From an uncultured bacterium (GTDB lineage Bacteria > Atribacterota > Atribacteria > Atribacterales > Caldatribacteriaceae): 37,100 bases of DNA. The notes under the pieces are model-generated. The model was not told where the DNA came from, searched no databases, and worked only from the letters and a program-made list of their open reading frames with translations. The position numbers and the translations under genes were made by a program. Location of the stretch: assembly GCA_937922705.1 (NCBI GenBank), contig CALAIW010000028.1:1-37100 (forward strand), written 5' to 3'. Position 1 is the stretch's first letter. Every line of letters starts with the position of its first letter. Of this stretch, positions 8,460 to 16,108 are shown in pieces.

Positions 8460-8488
8460 TATATACCACAAGTAAAAAGAGCAGTCTA
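8460..8488 (-). promoter_or_regulatory. Probable promoter of the WYL regulator / cas operon
   Basis: On the minus strand TAGACT (8488-8483) is followed after 17 bases by TATATA (8465-8460). Each box matches four of six consensus positions. It lies about 35 bases upstream of the ATG chosen for the regulator. Confidence 0.45.
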
Positions 8489-8513
8489 CTCGACTCTCCA
8501 GAGCACAAACCCT

Positions 8514-8543
8514 TTGACCAAGACGACGCAGAAGGAGTACTAT
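8514..8543 (+). promoter_or_regulatory. Probable promoter of the secreted protein gene
   Basis: TTGACC at 8514-8519 and TACTAT at 8538-8543 are separated by 18 bases. The predicted transcript would start near 8550, about 33 bases before the ATG at 8583. It is divergent from the promoter of the WYL regulator. Confidence 0.4.
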
Positions 8544-8582
8544 GGTAATGGACTTCTTGAGAAAAATTCTCGATTGGAGGGG

Positions 8583-9251
8583 ATGCGTGTGCTCTGGAGA
8601 GTTTCGTTTCTTCTCTTGCTTCTTGGGGTAATGTGTTCTTTTGCCTTCTCCCAGGATTTCAGTGGCGAAGCTTCTATTGCTTTTGCACCCTTTACTGAGG
8701 AATTGGAATCGATTCTTGAATCTGACCAAGGCACAGCAGGAGGTATTGTCTTCTACTACCTTCCCCTGAAACGCCTCGTGGTGGGATACCGCGTGAGTAT
8801 CGTGGAGCCACCAGAGAACTCGGTTTCCCCAGGGTACTGGACTCGGGATTCCCGCTACCCGTATCCCGTCTACTTTGCCGACTACCAAGCCCAGTACGTT
8901 CCAGATACCCAGCACACCACCTACACTCAGGCCAATCCTCAGAGTTTGACCCTGAAAGGCCTTGTTTCGGGAAAGTCCTACCACGTCGTGGTGACACCCC
9001 TCTGCATTTGGCCCAAGTCCCCCCACAACCTCGATGAAAAGGGGAAACCTTTCTTCTACTGCTGGCTTCGGGCTAAAACCTTTGGTTGGGTTTACCAAGA
9101 TGGATCAGGCTGGGGCCTGGTGATGGCCTCTGGTCCGGGAGGAGAAGCAAAACGTGGCTACTTTGAGGTCAACCGGGTGGTTTTTGAGGGAACAGTTCAG
9201 GCGAAAAAGTCCTCCTTCCAGCCAGGAACCGGACAGGAGTCGGCAATTTAG
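8583..9251 (+). CDS. Secreted protein of unknown function
   Basis: I do not recognise a family. Starting at ATG 8583 the 222-residue product opens with a clear signal peptide: MRVLWR, a hydrophobic core VSFLLLLLGVMCSFAFS and probable cleavage before Gln24. The mature part is rich in Tyr, Pro and Gly, lacks further membrane segments, and contains a segment SLTLKGLVSGKSYHVVVTP that resembles the later strands of a fibronectin type III-like beta sandwich. GGAGG stands 2 bases before the ATG, unusually close; an in-frame TTG nine bases upstream would place it worse. The gene has its own likely promoter and is single, convergent with the DUF362 gene. An extracytoplasmic location is well supported; a role is not. 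Confidence 0.7.
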   Translation: MRVLWRVSFLLLLLGVMCSFAFSQDFSGEASIAFAPFTEELESILESDQGTAGGIVFYYLPLKRLVVGYRVSIVEPPENSVSPGYWTRDSRYPYPVYFADYQAQYVPDTQHTTYTQANPQSLTLKGLVSGKSYHVVVTPLCIWPKSPHNLDEKGKPFFYCWLRAKTFGWVYQDGSGWGLVMASGPGGEAKRGYFEVNRVVFEGTVQAKKSSFQPGTGQESAI

Positions 9252-9277
9252 GCGTTTGAGAGAAAAGCAAAGCCAAA

Positions 9278-10390
9278 TCACATCTCCTCAAGGACGTACT
9301 CCTTATTCCCTAAGCCGAGCTCTGCGGCATAGTCAATTTGCCGCTGCCATAAAGCTGTAGGATGCACGGCAAGGAATTTGTCCTCTCCTGGCAAAAGGGG
9401 CCTCCCAAGTTTTGAATGTGCTAGACCTTCGGCTCTCTGTACCAGGTCCCCAGAGGCTTGGTCAATGGCGACAATGTCTGTGGAGCCCAGAATCCCGATA
9501 TCAGGAACAAGGCTCGCGTCATGCCAAGGGGCACAATCACAATCGGGGCTGATATCGAGGAGAAAGTTCACGAAGACTGCTTTCTCCCTCTTCCCCTTGA
9601 GTACCCCAAAAGCATACTCCACCATCCGTTCCTGGAGGATTTCGCTTTTTGCTGACCAGGAGGCATCGATAGCCCCCGTGGGACAGTAAAGAAGGCACTC
9701 AGCGCAGCCAATGCAAAGCTCTGGATTGACCTTGGCCTTGCCATGGGCATCAAGAAAGAGGGCTTTTGGAGGACAATGGACGATACACCGTTCACAACCG
9801 ATGCACTTTTCCTCATTGGGCGCAGGAAGGAATGTCCCCCCATGTTGCATCTGTTTCCCTATTCGGGAAGCACAACCCATGCCTACATTTTTTAAGGCTC
9901 CACCAAGCCCTGCCTCAATATGCCCCTTGACATGGGTGAGAACAAAGAGGAAGTCGGCTTCCAGAATCGCCGAAGCAATGGAGACCCGGCTAAAGTGCTT
10001 GAGGGCAACCTCGACCCACTCGTGGTCCTTACCCCGGAGTCCATCGGCGATAACAACCGGGGCAGGAACGGAGGGGTAACCAAATCCATGAAACAGCGCT
10101 GTTTCAAGGTGATCTACAGCGTTGTGCCGAAACCCAGTATAGAGGGTATTCGTGTCGGTAAGAAAGGGTTTTCCACCCATATCCCGAATGACCTCAACAA
10201 TGGCTCGAACGAATATCGGTCTTATAAAGCCGTGATTGCCCCGCTCCCCAAAATGGAGCTTTACTGCCACAAGGTCTCCCGAGGAAAGTCTTCCCTCAAG
10301 GAGCCTCTGCGCACATCTTTTCAAGCGGCTTATGACCGTATTGTGCTCATTTTCTGCTCTGAGACCCACAAAGTACACTGTCGAAGCCAT
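9278..10390 (-). CDS. DUF362 protein with two [4Fe-4S] ferredoxin motifs
   Basis: The 370-residue protein has a DUF362 domain (VAVKLHFGERGNHGFIRP at about 41-58, then TDTNTLYTGFRHNAVDH, then LTHVKGHIEAGLGGALKNVG at 151-170), interrupted by a bacterial ferredoxin insert with two CxxCxxCxxxC motifs: Cys196/199/202/206 and Cys226/229/232/236. DUF362 proteins are widespread in anaerobes and their reaction is not established; electron transfer is the natural guess from the clusters. I chose ATG at 10390, with AAAGGGGG about 7 bases upstream, rather than the start 48 bases further out. It is a single gene and points away from the fluoride riboswitch unit. Confidence 0.85.
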   Translation of the reverse strand: MASTVYFVGLRAENEHNTVISRLKRCAQRLLEGRLSSGDLVAVKLHFGERGNHGFIRPIFVRAIVEVIRDMGGKPFLTDTNTLYTGFRHNAVDHLETALFHGFGYPSVPAPVVIADGLRGKDHEWVEVALKHFSRVSIASAILEADFLFVLTHVKGHIEAGLGGALKNVGMGCASRIGKQMQHGGTFLPAPNEEKCIGCERCIVHCPPKALFLDAHGKAKVNPELCIGCAECLLYCPTGAIDASWSAKSEILQERMVEYAFGVLKGKREKAVFVNFLLDISPDCDCAPWHDASLVPDIGILGSTDIVAIDQASGDLVQRAEGLAHSKLGRPLLPGEDKFLAVHPTALWQRQIDYAAELGLGNKEYVLEEM

Positions 10391-10541
10391 AGCAAAGCCC
10401 CCTTTCAAGCGCCAGAGAAAACCTTTTGCGGCAATCAATTAACCGAAATTGTATATGTCTTTATACCACATTCTATGTGATTTTGCAGCAAATCCCCAAG
10501 GCCAGTTCCCAAAATAAAGACCTAGCATCAAGCTCAAGGAA

Positions 10542-10570
10542 TTGCAATTTGACTAGAGGGGTGGTATAAT
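10542..10570 (+). promoter_or_regulatory. Promoter of the fluoride riboswitch unit
   Basis: A perfect -10 box TATAAT at 10565-10570 follows TTGCAA at 10542-10547 with a 17-base spacer. A TTGACT at 10549-10554 is too close to serve. The transcript would begin near 10577, eight bases before the riboswitch. Confidence 0.65.
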
Positions 10571-10583
10571 ACTACAAAACTTT

Positions 10584-10650
10584 AGGGGATGAAGCTCCCC
10601 TGGGGTTAGGACCCAAACCGCCCATTAAGGGCTGATGGCTTCTACGAAAG
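10584..10650 (+). ncRNA. Fluoride (crcB-type) riboswitch aptamer
   Basis: Fluoride riboswitches turn on genes when the ion binds. The sequence matches the core of the known Thermotoga petrophila aptamer: P1 AGGG/CCCT (10584-10587 with 10598-10601) enclosing GATGAAGC; then AAAC; then the stem GCCC/GGGC (10620-10623 with 10629-10632, loop ATTAA); then the conserved TGATGGCTTCTACG. The pseudoknot GAAGC (10591-10595) with GCTTC (10638-10642) is complementary over five bases. One difference is an insert of about 13 bases before AAAC that can itself fold as GGGT/ACCC. The 3' part of the aptamer overlaps the arm of an intrinsic terminator, the usual ON-switch design. No covariance search was possible. 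Confidence 0.85.
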
Positions 10651-10674
10651 CGTAGAGCTATCAGCCCTTTTTTT
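10629..10674 (+). terminator. Riboswitch-controlled intrinsic terminator
   Basis: GGGCTGAT (10629-10636) pairs with ATCAGCCC (10660-10667), and the stem continues inward through GGCT/AGCT and CTACG/CGTAG with one bulge, closing on an AAAG loop. Seven T follow (10668-10674). The 5' arm includes the bases needed for the aptamer pseudoknot (10638-10642), so the two folds exclude each other: without fluoride the stem forms and stops transcription. Confidence 0.85.
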
Positions 10675-10697
10675 ATGGGCAAGGGAGGCGCATCTTT

Positions 10698-12242
10698 GTG
10701 GGGTTTACAAGCATTCTCTTCCCTGACAGCATAGGGGCAGGTAGCATATCTTGGGAACCTCCCAAACCAGAGTACTTCGCCGATCTAAACCTTGACCAAA
10801 TCGTTCGGGGGTGCACCCTTGGTCGAGAAGAGTACCACCTTATCCCCTTCTTCTACTTACCCCTACAAAATGGCGATACCGTGCGTTTCCGCCAGGAAGT
10901 TACAAGAGACCTCGAAGAAAATGAACCGCTCAGGCAAAGCATTCAAGCATTCGCCCAAAAAATGCAGAAGGTACGGATGTACCGGTCTCTTGCGGAGAAG
11001 CTCTACTATAAGTTGAACAAGGAAGGGTGGTTCCTAGAAGCCATTGATACGTATTGTGACGCTGTTTTGCAACTTACCGAAGAGCTTCTCCATCTTCCTC
11101 TCTCTTCTTGCGGCTTTCTTGCCTTTCGAGAGTACCTTTCCCACCACGTTCAGTCACCCTCCTTTGTAGCCTTGCGAGAGGGGGTAAAAAACCTGAAAAG
11201 GGCTTTGCAATCCATAAAATACTGCATCCAGATAAACGGTCTTCGGGTAAAAGTGCGCCATTACGAAGAGGAAACCGACTACAGTGCCGTGATTGAAGCA
11301 ATCTTTGCCAGATTTCGACAGGAAGCCTCCCAGGATTACAGAGTTCAGTACCATACCGGTGTCGATATGAACCATGTTGAAGCAAAGATTGCAGAGGGGG
11401 TAGCTCAACTTTTCCCCGAAGTATTCTCGAATTTGGAGAAGTACTGCGCAGAGAACGCCAATTTCCTAGATGCAAAGATTGTCGCTTTCGACCGAGAGAT
11501 ACAATTCTATATGGCATACCTTGAGTACATTGCTCCACTCAAAAAGAGAGGACTAAAGTTTTGCTATCCTGAAATATCCTCAAATCCTGAAGGAATCTAT
11601 GGACATGAGGTGTTTGACCTTGCTCTCGCCTATAGTCTCCTTGCTGAGGGGAAAACACCGGTTTGCAACGACTTTTTCCTCCAGGGGCAGGAACGAATTT
11701 TTCTCGTTTCTGGTCCAAACCAGAGTGGCAAGACGACTTTTGCCCGAACCTTTGGACAACTGCACTACCTTGCAAGTTTAGGACTCCCCGTTCCGGGAAG
11801 CTCAGCACGTCTTTTGCTTCCCGATCGCATCTTCACCCATTTCGAACGAGAAGAGGACATCACTACCCTTCGGGGGAAACTCGAGGATGACCTGGTGCGA
11901 ATGCACGTTATGCTCACCCAAGCAACCTCAAAAAGCGTTCTCATTATCAACGAAGCCTTCAACTCCACCGCACTGCACGATGCCATTTTCCTCAGTACCG
12001 AGATTATGCAAAAGATTCTGCAACTTGGGGCAGTATGTGTTTGGGTCACTTTCGTTATAGAACTGGCCTTCCTTGACCCGGAACGGATAGTAAGCCTGGT
12101 GAGTACAGTTCACCCAGATAACCCTGAAACACGGACGTACAAGATTCTTAGGAAAGCGCCTGATGGTCTGGCCTTCGCCCTCTCTCTTGCTAGGAAGTAT
12201 CGGCTCACTCGGGAGGCAATAAAGGAGCGCATACGGACATGA
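10698..12242 (+). CDS. MutS-like ATPase, first of a tandem pair
   Basis: The 514-residue protein has an all-helical core resembling the MutS lever/clamp region and a C-terminal MutS-type ABC ATPase. Walker A is GPNQSGKTT (339-347). The THFEREEDITTLRGKLEDDL stretch (about 382-401) corresponds to the MutS ABC-signature region. Walker B reads SVLIINEAF with Asn418-Glu419 where MutS has Asp-Glu. There is no N-terminal mismatch-recognition domain (no FxE), so it is not a canonical mismatch repair MutS. The start is GTG at 10698 with GGGAGG 9 bases upstream. It is the first gene after the fluoride riboswitch and overlaps the next gene by 4 bases (ATGA), suggesting a heterodimer. Function is unknown; the family call is confident. 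Confidence 0.8.
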   Translation: MGFTSILFPDSIGAGSISWEPPKPEYFADLNLDQIVRGCTLGREEYHLIPFFYLPLQNGDTVRFRQEVTRDLEENEPLRQSIQAFAQKMQKVRMYRSLAEKLYYKLNKEGWFLEAIDTYCDAVLQLTEELLHLPLSSCGFLAFREYLSHHVQSPSFVALREGVKNLKRALQSIKYCIQINGLRVKVRHYEEETDYSAVIEAIFARFRQEASQDYRVQYHTGVDMNHVEAKIAEGVAQLFPEVFSNLEKYCAENANFLDAKIVAFDREIQFYMAYLEYIAPLKKRGLKFCYPEISSNPEGIYGHEVFDLALAYSLLAEGKTPVCNDFFLQGQERIFLVSGPNQSGKTTFARTFGQLHYLASLGLPVPGSSARLLLPDRIFTHFEREEDITTLRGKLEDDLVRMHVMLTQATSKSVLIINEAFNSTALHDAIFLSTEIMQKILQLGAVCVWVTFVIELAFLDPERIVSLVSTVHPDNPETRTYKILRKAPDGLAFALSLARKYRLTREAIKERIRT

Positions 12243-13795
12243 GGGTTTTTCTGCTCTTTCAGGACCGGGATTTTACGCCTTCGGGAAAGCGTTCTTCCCT
12301 GGTCGATGACCTTGTGAAGGACTTAGAGCTTGAAGTCCTCCTGCGCGCTATGGCCTGTGGGGATGAGCATCTTTTTAAAGTTGCAAAAGAAGTCCTTCTC
12401 GCAGGTCTCGACGATCCTGAAACCATTCTCTATCGGCAGGATATCCTCAGGGATTGCCTGAAGCATGTATCTCTCGTGAGGAGAATGTACGACATATCTG
12501 TACAGGCAATTGAAGCAAAGAGGAAAGCTTCATTTGCAGGGATATTCTCTCGTTACCCTTCATCGATTCTCGCAGGAGCCGTACGAATTCTCCAACCCCT
12601 TGTGGACATGCTTGAAGATCTCCGACACATTGCGGATGAGTACGTCCATGAATTTGAGTCCAAAGGGTTTACACGGTTTTGTACCATGCTTCAGAGCGAG
12701 TTACCAGATACATACCTTGCCGCTGTCAGAGAATGCTTGCACGATTTAGAGTTTACGAAAGGCGTTCTTATCAGTGCTGAGTTGCAGCATGGATGTGTGG
12801 GCAACAATTACCTTCTCCGAAAGCCTCCTGCCAAGAAAGGCTGGATTTCCAGGATGTGGCAGAAAAGGCTCCCAGGGTACTCCTTCTCTGTCGACCCTCG
12901 AGATGAAGGCGGCGCGAGAGCTCTCTCTGAACTTAAGGATAGAGGGGTGAATTCTGCAGCGAATGCCCTTGCTCAATCTGTGGACCATGTTGTGCATTTC
13001 TTTGAAACACTCCACCAGGAACTCGCCTTTTATCTGGGATGTTTAAACCTTTATGAGCAGCTTTCCGCACTTGGAGAACCAGTGTGCTTCCCCTTACCCT
13101 TCCCTCCTCACGAAAGAAAGCACTTTGTCCGGGGACTCTACGATCCCTGCCTTGCACTCACAATACAGAGAAAGGTTGTAGGAAACGACATCTATGCTGA
13201 CGGTAAAGACCTGGTTATTATCACTGGCGCAAATCAAGGGGGAAAATCGACGTTTCTGCGCAGCATTGGTATCGCCCAGCTTGCGATGCAATGTGGCATG
13301 TTTGTTCCTGCTGAGGTTTTCCAAGCTAACATTTGTCGAGGGATTTTTACGCATTTCAGGAGAAAAGAGGATGTAACGCTGCGAAGTGGGAAACTCGATG
13401 AGGAACTCAAAAGAATGAGTGACATCGTTGACGAAGTTGTGCCAAATTCGCTCATCCTCTGCAACGAGTCTTTTGAGTCCACAAATGAACGGGAAGGTTC
13501 CGAAATTGCCCGAAACATCCTCGATGCATTCCTGGAAAGACGCATCAAGGTTTTCTTCGTGACCCATCACTATGAGCTTGCCCACAGTTTCTACATTCAG
13601 CGAAAAAACAACGTCCATTTCCTACGAGCTGAGAGAAAAAGCAATGGAGAACGAACCTTTAAAGTTATAGAAGGAGAACCATTGCGAACAAGTTACGGTG
13701 AAGACTTGTACCAAAAGATTTTCAAAGACTCAGAAACTCCTGTCCCCAAAGTGGAAGGTGTGCCTCGTGAGCAGGTTGCGCATACTGCGCCTTAA
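12239..13795 (+). CDS. MutS-like ATPase, second of a tandem pair
   Basis: The 518-residue protein is a distant paralogue of the preceding one. It has the same layout: a helical N-terminal two thirds, Walker A GANQGGKST (330-338), the segment GIFTHFRRKEDVTLRSGKLDEEL (about residues 363-385) parallel to that of its neighbour, Walker B SLILCNESF with Asn409-Glu410, and a His switch (VTHHYELAH). The last residues are Pro-rich and probably flexible. Both proteins keep the catalytic Glu but replace the preceding Asp by Asn, so this is likely a family trait rather than damage. The ATGA junction implies coupled translation. Loss of the DNA mismatch domain argues for a different DNA or RNA transaction; which one cannot be said. 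Confidence 0.8.
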   Translation: MRVFLLFQDRDFTPSGKRSSLVDDLVKDLELEVLLRAMACGDEHLFKVAKEVLLAGLDDPETILYRQDILRDCLKHVSLVRRMYDISVQAIEAKRKASFAGIFSRYPSSILAGAVRILQPLVDMLEDLRHIADEYVHEFESKGFTRFCTMLQSELPDTYLAAVRECLHDLEFTKGVLISAELQHGCVGNNYLLRKPPAKKGWISRMWQKRLPGYSFSVDPRDEGGARALSELKDRGVNSAANALAQSVDHVVHFFETLHQELAFYLGCLNLYEQLSALGEPVCFPLPFPPHERKHFVRGLYDPCLALTIQRKVVGNDIYADGKDLVIITGANQGGKSTFLRSIGIAQLAMQCGMFVPAEVFQANICRGIFTHFRRKEDVTLRSGKLDEELKRMSDIVDEVVPNSLILCNESFESTNEREGSEIARNILDAFLERRIKVFFVTHHYELAHSFYIQRKNNVHFLRAERKSNGERTFKVIEGEPLRTSYGEDLYQKIFKDSETPVPKVEGVPREQVAHTAP

Positions 13796-13876
13796 AAGCT
13801 GTAACCTTGGAACCGACAACCTGGGGTATTCAGGGATTTCCCTTCTTAGCCCTTGAAGTAAGAGGAGGAATGGGCC

Positions 13877-15664
13877 GTGCGTCAAGAAACACCTCTTCAG
13901 GAAACAGGAAACCTTGAGAACCTCTTTGAGGAAATTCTCCAAGAACTTTCAAAACTCGGGTCGGAGTTTGAGAGTGAAAAGATAAGTATAGAAAACCTCA
14001 GAGAGCGTCTTCAAAAGGAACGTTTTCATCTTGCCGTTCTTGGACAGTTCAAGCGAGGAAAAAGCACCTTTATTAACGCTCTTCTTGGAGAAGAGATACT
14101 TCCTGTGGCAGTTCTACCCCTTACCGCTTTGCCCATTTTCCTTTCTTTTGGCTCCCAGCCACGTGCCCAGGTTCTTCTTGAGAATGGCGTTAAGGAATGG
14201 AGTGGTGAGGACCCTGAGGCTTTAAGAGAATTTCTCTCCCAATTTGTCGCCGAAACGGAAAACCCAGAGAATCGTAAGGGCGTTCTTCAGGTTGAGGTTT
14301 TTTACCCCTCCCCACTTTTGCAACATGGGGTAGTACTCATTGATACTCCTGGGATTGGCTCAACGCTCCGCCACAACACGGAAGTTACCTTGAACTTTCT
14401 TCCCCAGTGTGATGCTGCTTTGTTCTTAGTCTCTGCTGATCCCCCAATCACTGAGGTGGAAGTCGCATTCCTGCAAGCGGTACGTTCTAGGGTAGCACGC
14501 CTTTTCTTTGTCCTCAATAAAATTGACTACCTCTCTGAGACGGACATAGCTTCTGTGCACGACTTCTTGAGAGAGGTGCTTCGCGAGAGAGCGGGTTTTG
14601 AGAATCCCCTTATATTTCCTGTTTCAGCTCGCATGGCTTTAGAAGGGCAGAAAAGGGGTGATAGAGTACTCCTTGAACGCAGTGGAATCCACAAGATTTT
14701 GCAGCACCTTTTAAGTTTCCTGCAGAAAGAGAAAAGCCATGCTCTCCGGGAAGCTCTGATGAGGAAAGCCATTGAGGTCTTAAATGAGCTTTCGATGCAT
14801 TTGCGTCTTTGTATTCGCTCTCTTGAAATGCCTATTCACGACCTTGATGAGCGCTTGCAGATCTTTTCTGAAAAGGTTAGGGAGGCAGAAAGAGAACGGA
14901 TACACATGGGAGACCTTCTCCTTGGTGAGAGGAAAAGAATGATAGCCTTTCTTGAGGAATGGGCTGAGAACCTTCGTCAAGGGGCACGAGAACACTTTCG
15001 AAGTATACTCAAGGAACATCTTGCAGATAGAGCCGAGAATCCTGAAGCACGCATTCAAGAAGTTTTCGACAGAGAAGTTCCTGCTTTCTTTGAGCGTGAA
15101 CTCTCTAAGGTAGTACGTGTCTTCGAGACCAAGGTCACTGAAGCTCTTAAGCCTTATGAACAAAGAATACACGAGCTCACCGAGGCAGTGAGAAAGAAAG
15201 CTGCAGAACTTTTTGACATTCCCTGCTATGTTTCCAGGAGTTCAGAGGTATTTGCTGTGGAAAAGAAACCGTACTGGGTCACCCATAAGTGGTATACCCA
15301 TTTCCACCTACTCCCCGAAGGTTTTCTTGCAACCCTCCTCCCAGAAAAAACTCGCCGTGCGAAGCTACGCCAAAGAATGGAAAAGGAAATCGAGGAACTG
15401 GTCACCACGAACGTCGAGAACCTTCGCTGGGCTACTCTTCAAAACCTCGACCAAACCTTTCGCCAGTTTGTCGCCACCATTAACGAACACCTGGAACGAA
15501 CCGTTTCTGCTACCCAAGGGGCTATAGAACGAGTTCGATCCAAAAAGGCAGAAGAGAGCCAGAACGTAGCTTGGGAACTTGAAAAGCTTCGGAGAGCTCT
15601 CAAGAGATTGCAGGCTCTGCAGGAACAGCTTTCCATGGGGCATAATTTGGAAAACACTTCCTAA
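13877..15664 (+). CDS. Dynamin-like GTPase
   Basis: The 595-residue protein has a dynamin-type G domain: G1 GQFKRGKST (56-64), a likely G2 Thr in PLTALP (about residue 83), G3 DTPG (156-159), G4 NKID (214-217). It is followed by long helical, heavily charged segments (about 290-430 and 480-590) that fit the stalk of bacterial dynamin-like proteins. I see no long hydrophobic segment; the stretch HFHLLPEGFLATLLPEK near residue 475-490 could be a small membrane-touching loop. The GTG start at 13877 is backed by AGGAGG 8 bases upstream. The gene begins 81 bases after the MutS-like pair, with no terminator or convincing promoter between, so it may share the fluoride-controlled transcript. Bacterial dynamins act in membrane remodelling or stress; the role here is unknown. 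Confidence 0.85.
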   Translation: MRQETPLQETGNLENLFEEILQELSKLGSEFESEKISIENLRERLQKERFHLAVLGQFKRGKSTFINALLGEEILPVAVLPLTALPIFLSFGSQPRAQVLLENGVKEWSGEDPEALREFLSQFVAETENPENRKGVLQVEVFYPSPLLQHGVVLIDTPGIGSTLRHNTEVTLNFLPQCDAALFLVSADPPITEVEVAFLQAVRSRVARLFFVLNKIDYLSETDIASVHDFLREVLRERAGFENPLIFPVSARMALEGQKRGDRVLLERSGIHKILQHLLSFLQKEKSHALREALMRKAIEVLNELSMHLRLCIRSLEMPIHDLDERLQIFSEKVREAERERIHMGDLLLGERKRMIAFLEEWAENLRQGAREHFRSILKEHLADRAENPEARIQEVFDREVPAFFERELSKVVRVFETKVTEALKPYEQRIHELTEAVRKKAAELFDIPCYVSRSSEVFAVEKKPYWVTHKWYTHFHLLPEGFLATLLPEKTRRAKLRQRMEKEIEELVTTNVENLRWATLQNLDQTFRQFVATINEHLERTVSATQGAIERVRSKKAEESQNVAWELEKLRRALKRLQALQEQLSMGHNLENTS

Positions 15665-16108
15665 CACCACACTCCACAACGTTCTCTGAAGTTTCCCAGA
15701 CCCCTGAGGAAAGACCCCAACACACCCTTTAATCCCCCCTCCTTTGTCCTATTCTCCTCTCCATCCAAATCCCACTTCTTGTGGTCTTTCCTGGCCCAGT
15801 GAAGGTAGAGAAAATTTGGGACACCTAAAAAGGGGAAACAATCCATCCTATAAAACACCTAAGGGGAGCCAGGTCAACCTGGCTCCCCTTAGGTGCAAGG
15901 AGGGGAAAGACTTCTATTTAGGAGGTGCTAGTGGGGTACTCGCTATTCACTTTTCAAAAAGAATTATAAAAGCATCTCCCCCCTCCGTCAAGAGGGAAGC
16001 AGAGATTTTTTGCCGGTAGCCTGAACCAAGAACCCCAGACAGGAAAGCCATGGAATAAAACGCCCTCCTTTGAGTTTGAGGAGTGTAAAAACGCAAGGGG
16101 TGGAGCAT
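15665..16108. other. 444-base gap between the dynamin-like gene and the DUF427 gene
   Basis: No convincing gene. It holds one striking perfect inverted repeat (15856-15895, listed separately), a purine-rich stretch with AGGAGG at 15920-15925 followed by a GTG and only 12 codons, and a TATAAA at about 15964 without a clear -35 box. Short open frames on both strands here show no family resemblance or credible start. Confidence 0.6.
15856..15895. repeat. Perfect 18-bp inverted repeat, probable terminator
   Basis: Bases 15856-15873 pair perfectly with 15878-15895 around a TCAA loop. On the minus strand the stem is followed at once by TTTTAT, like an intrinsic terminator; on the plus strand no T run follows. 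It could end read-through from the B12 operon (stop at 16421) or act as a bidirectional stop that also ends the dynamin transcript. A stem this long and perfect could also be a processed RNA element. Confidence 0.55.

Noticed and set aside
9920-10480. 186-codon open frame on the plus strand opposite the DUF362 gene
   Set aside because: The minus-strand product has two intact ferredoxin motifs and a recognisable domain; the plus frame has neither.
10698-13795. Calling the two ATPases mismatch repair MutS
   Set aside because: Both lack the N-terminal mismatch-recognition domain and are about 515 residues instead of 800 or more.
15931-15969. Twelve-codon frame behind AGGAGG
   Set aside because: The SD is good, but the peptide is tiny, no promoter is clear and no regulated structure follows.
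15744-16019. 91-codon open frame in the gap after the dynamin gene
   Set aside because: It spans the perfect inverted repeat, has no SD and its translation resembles nothing.
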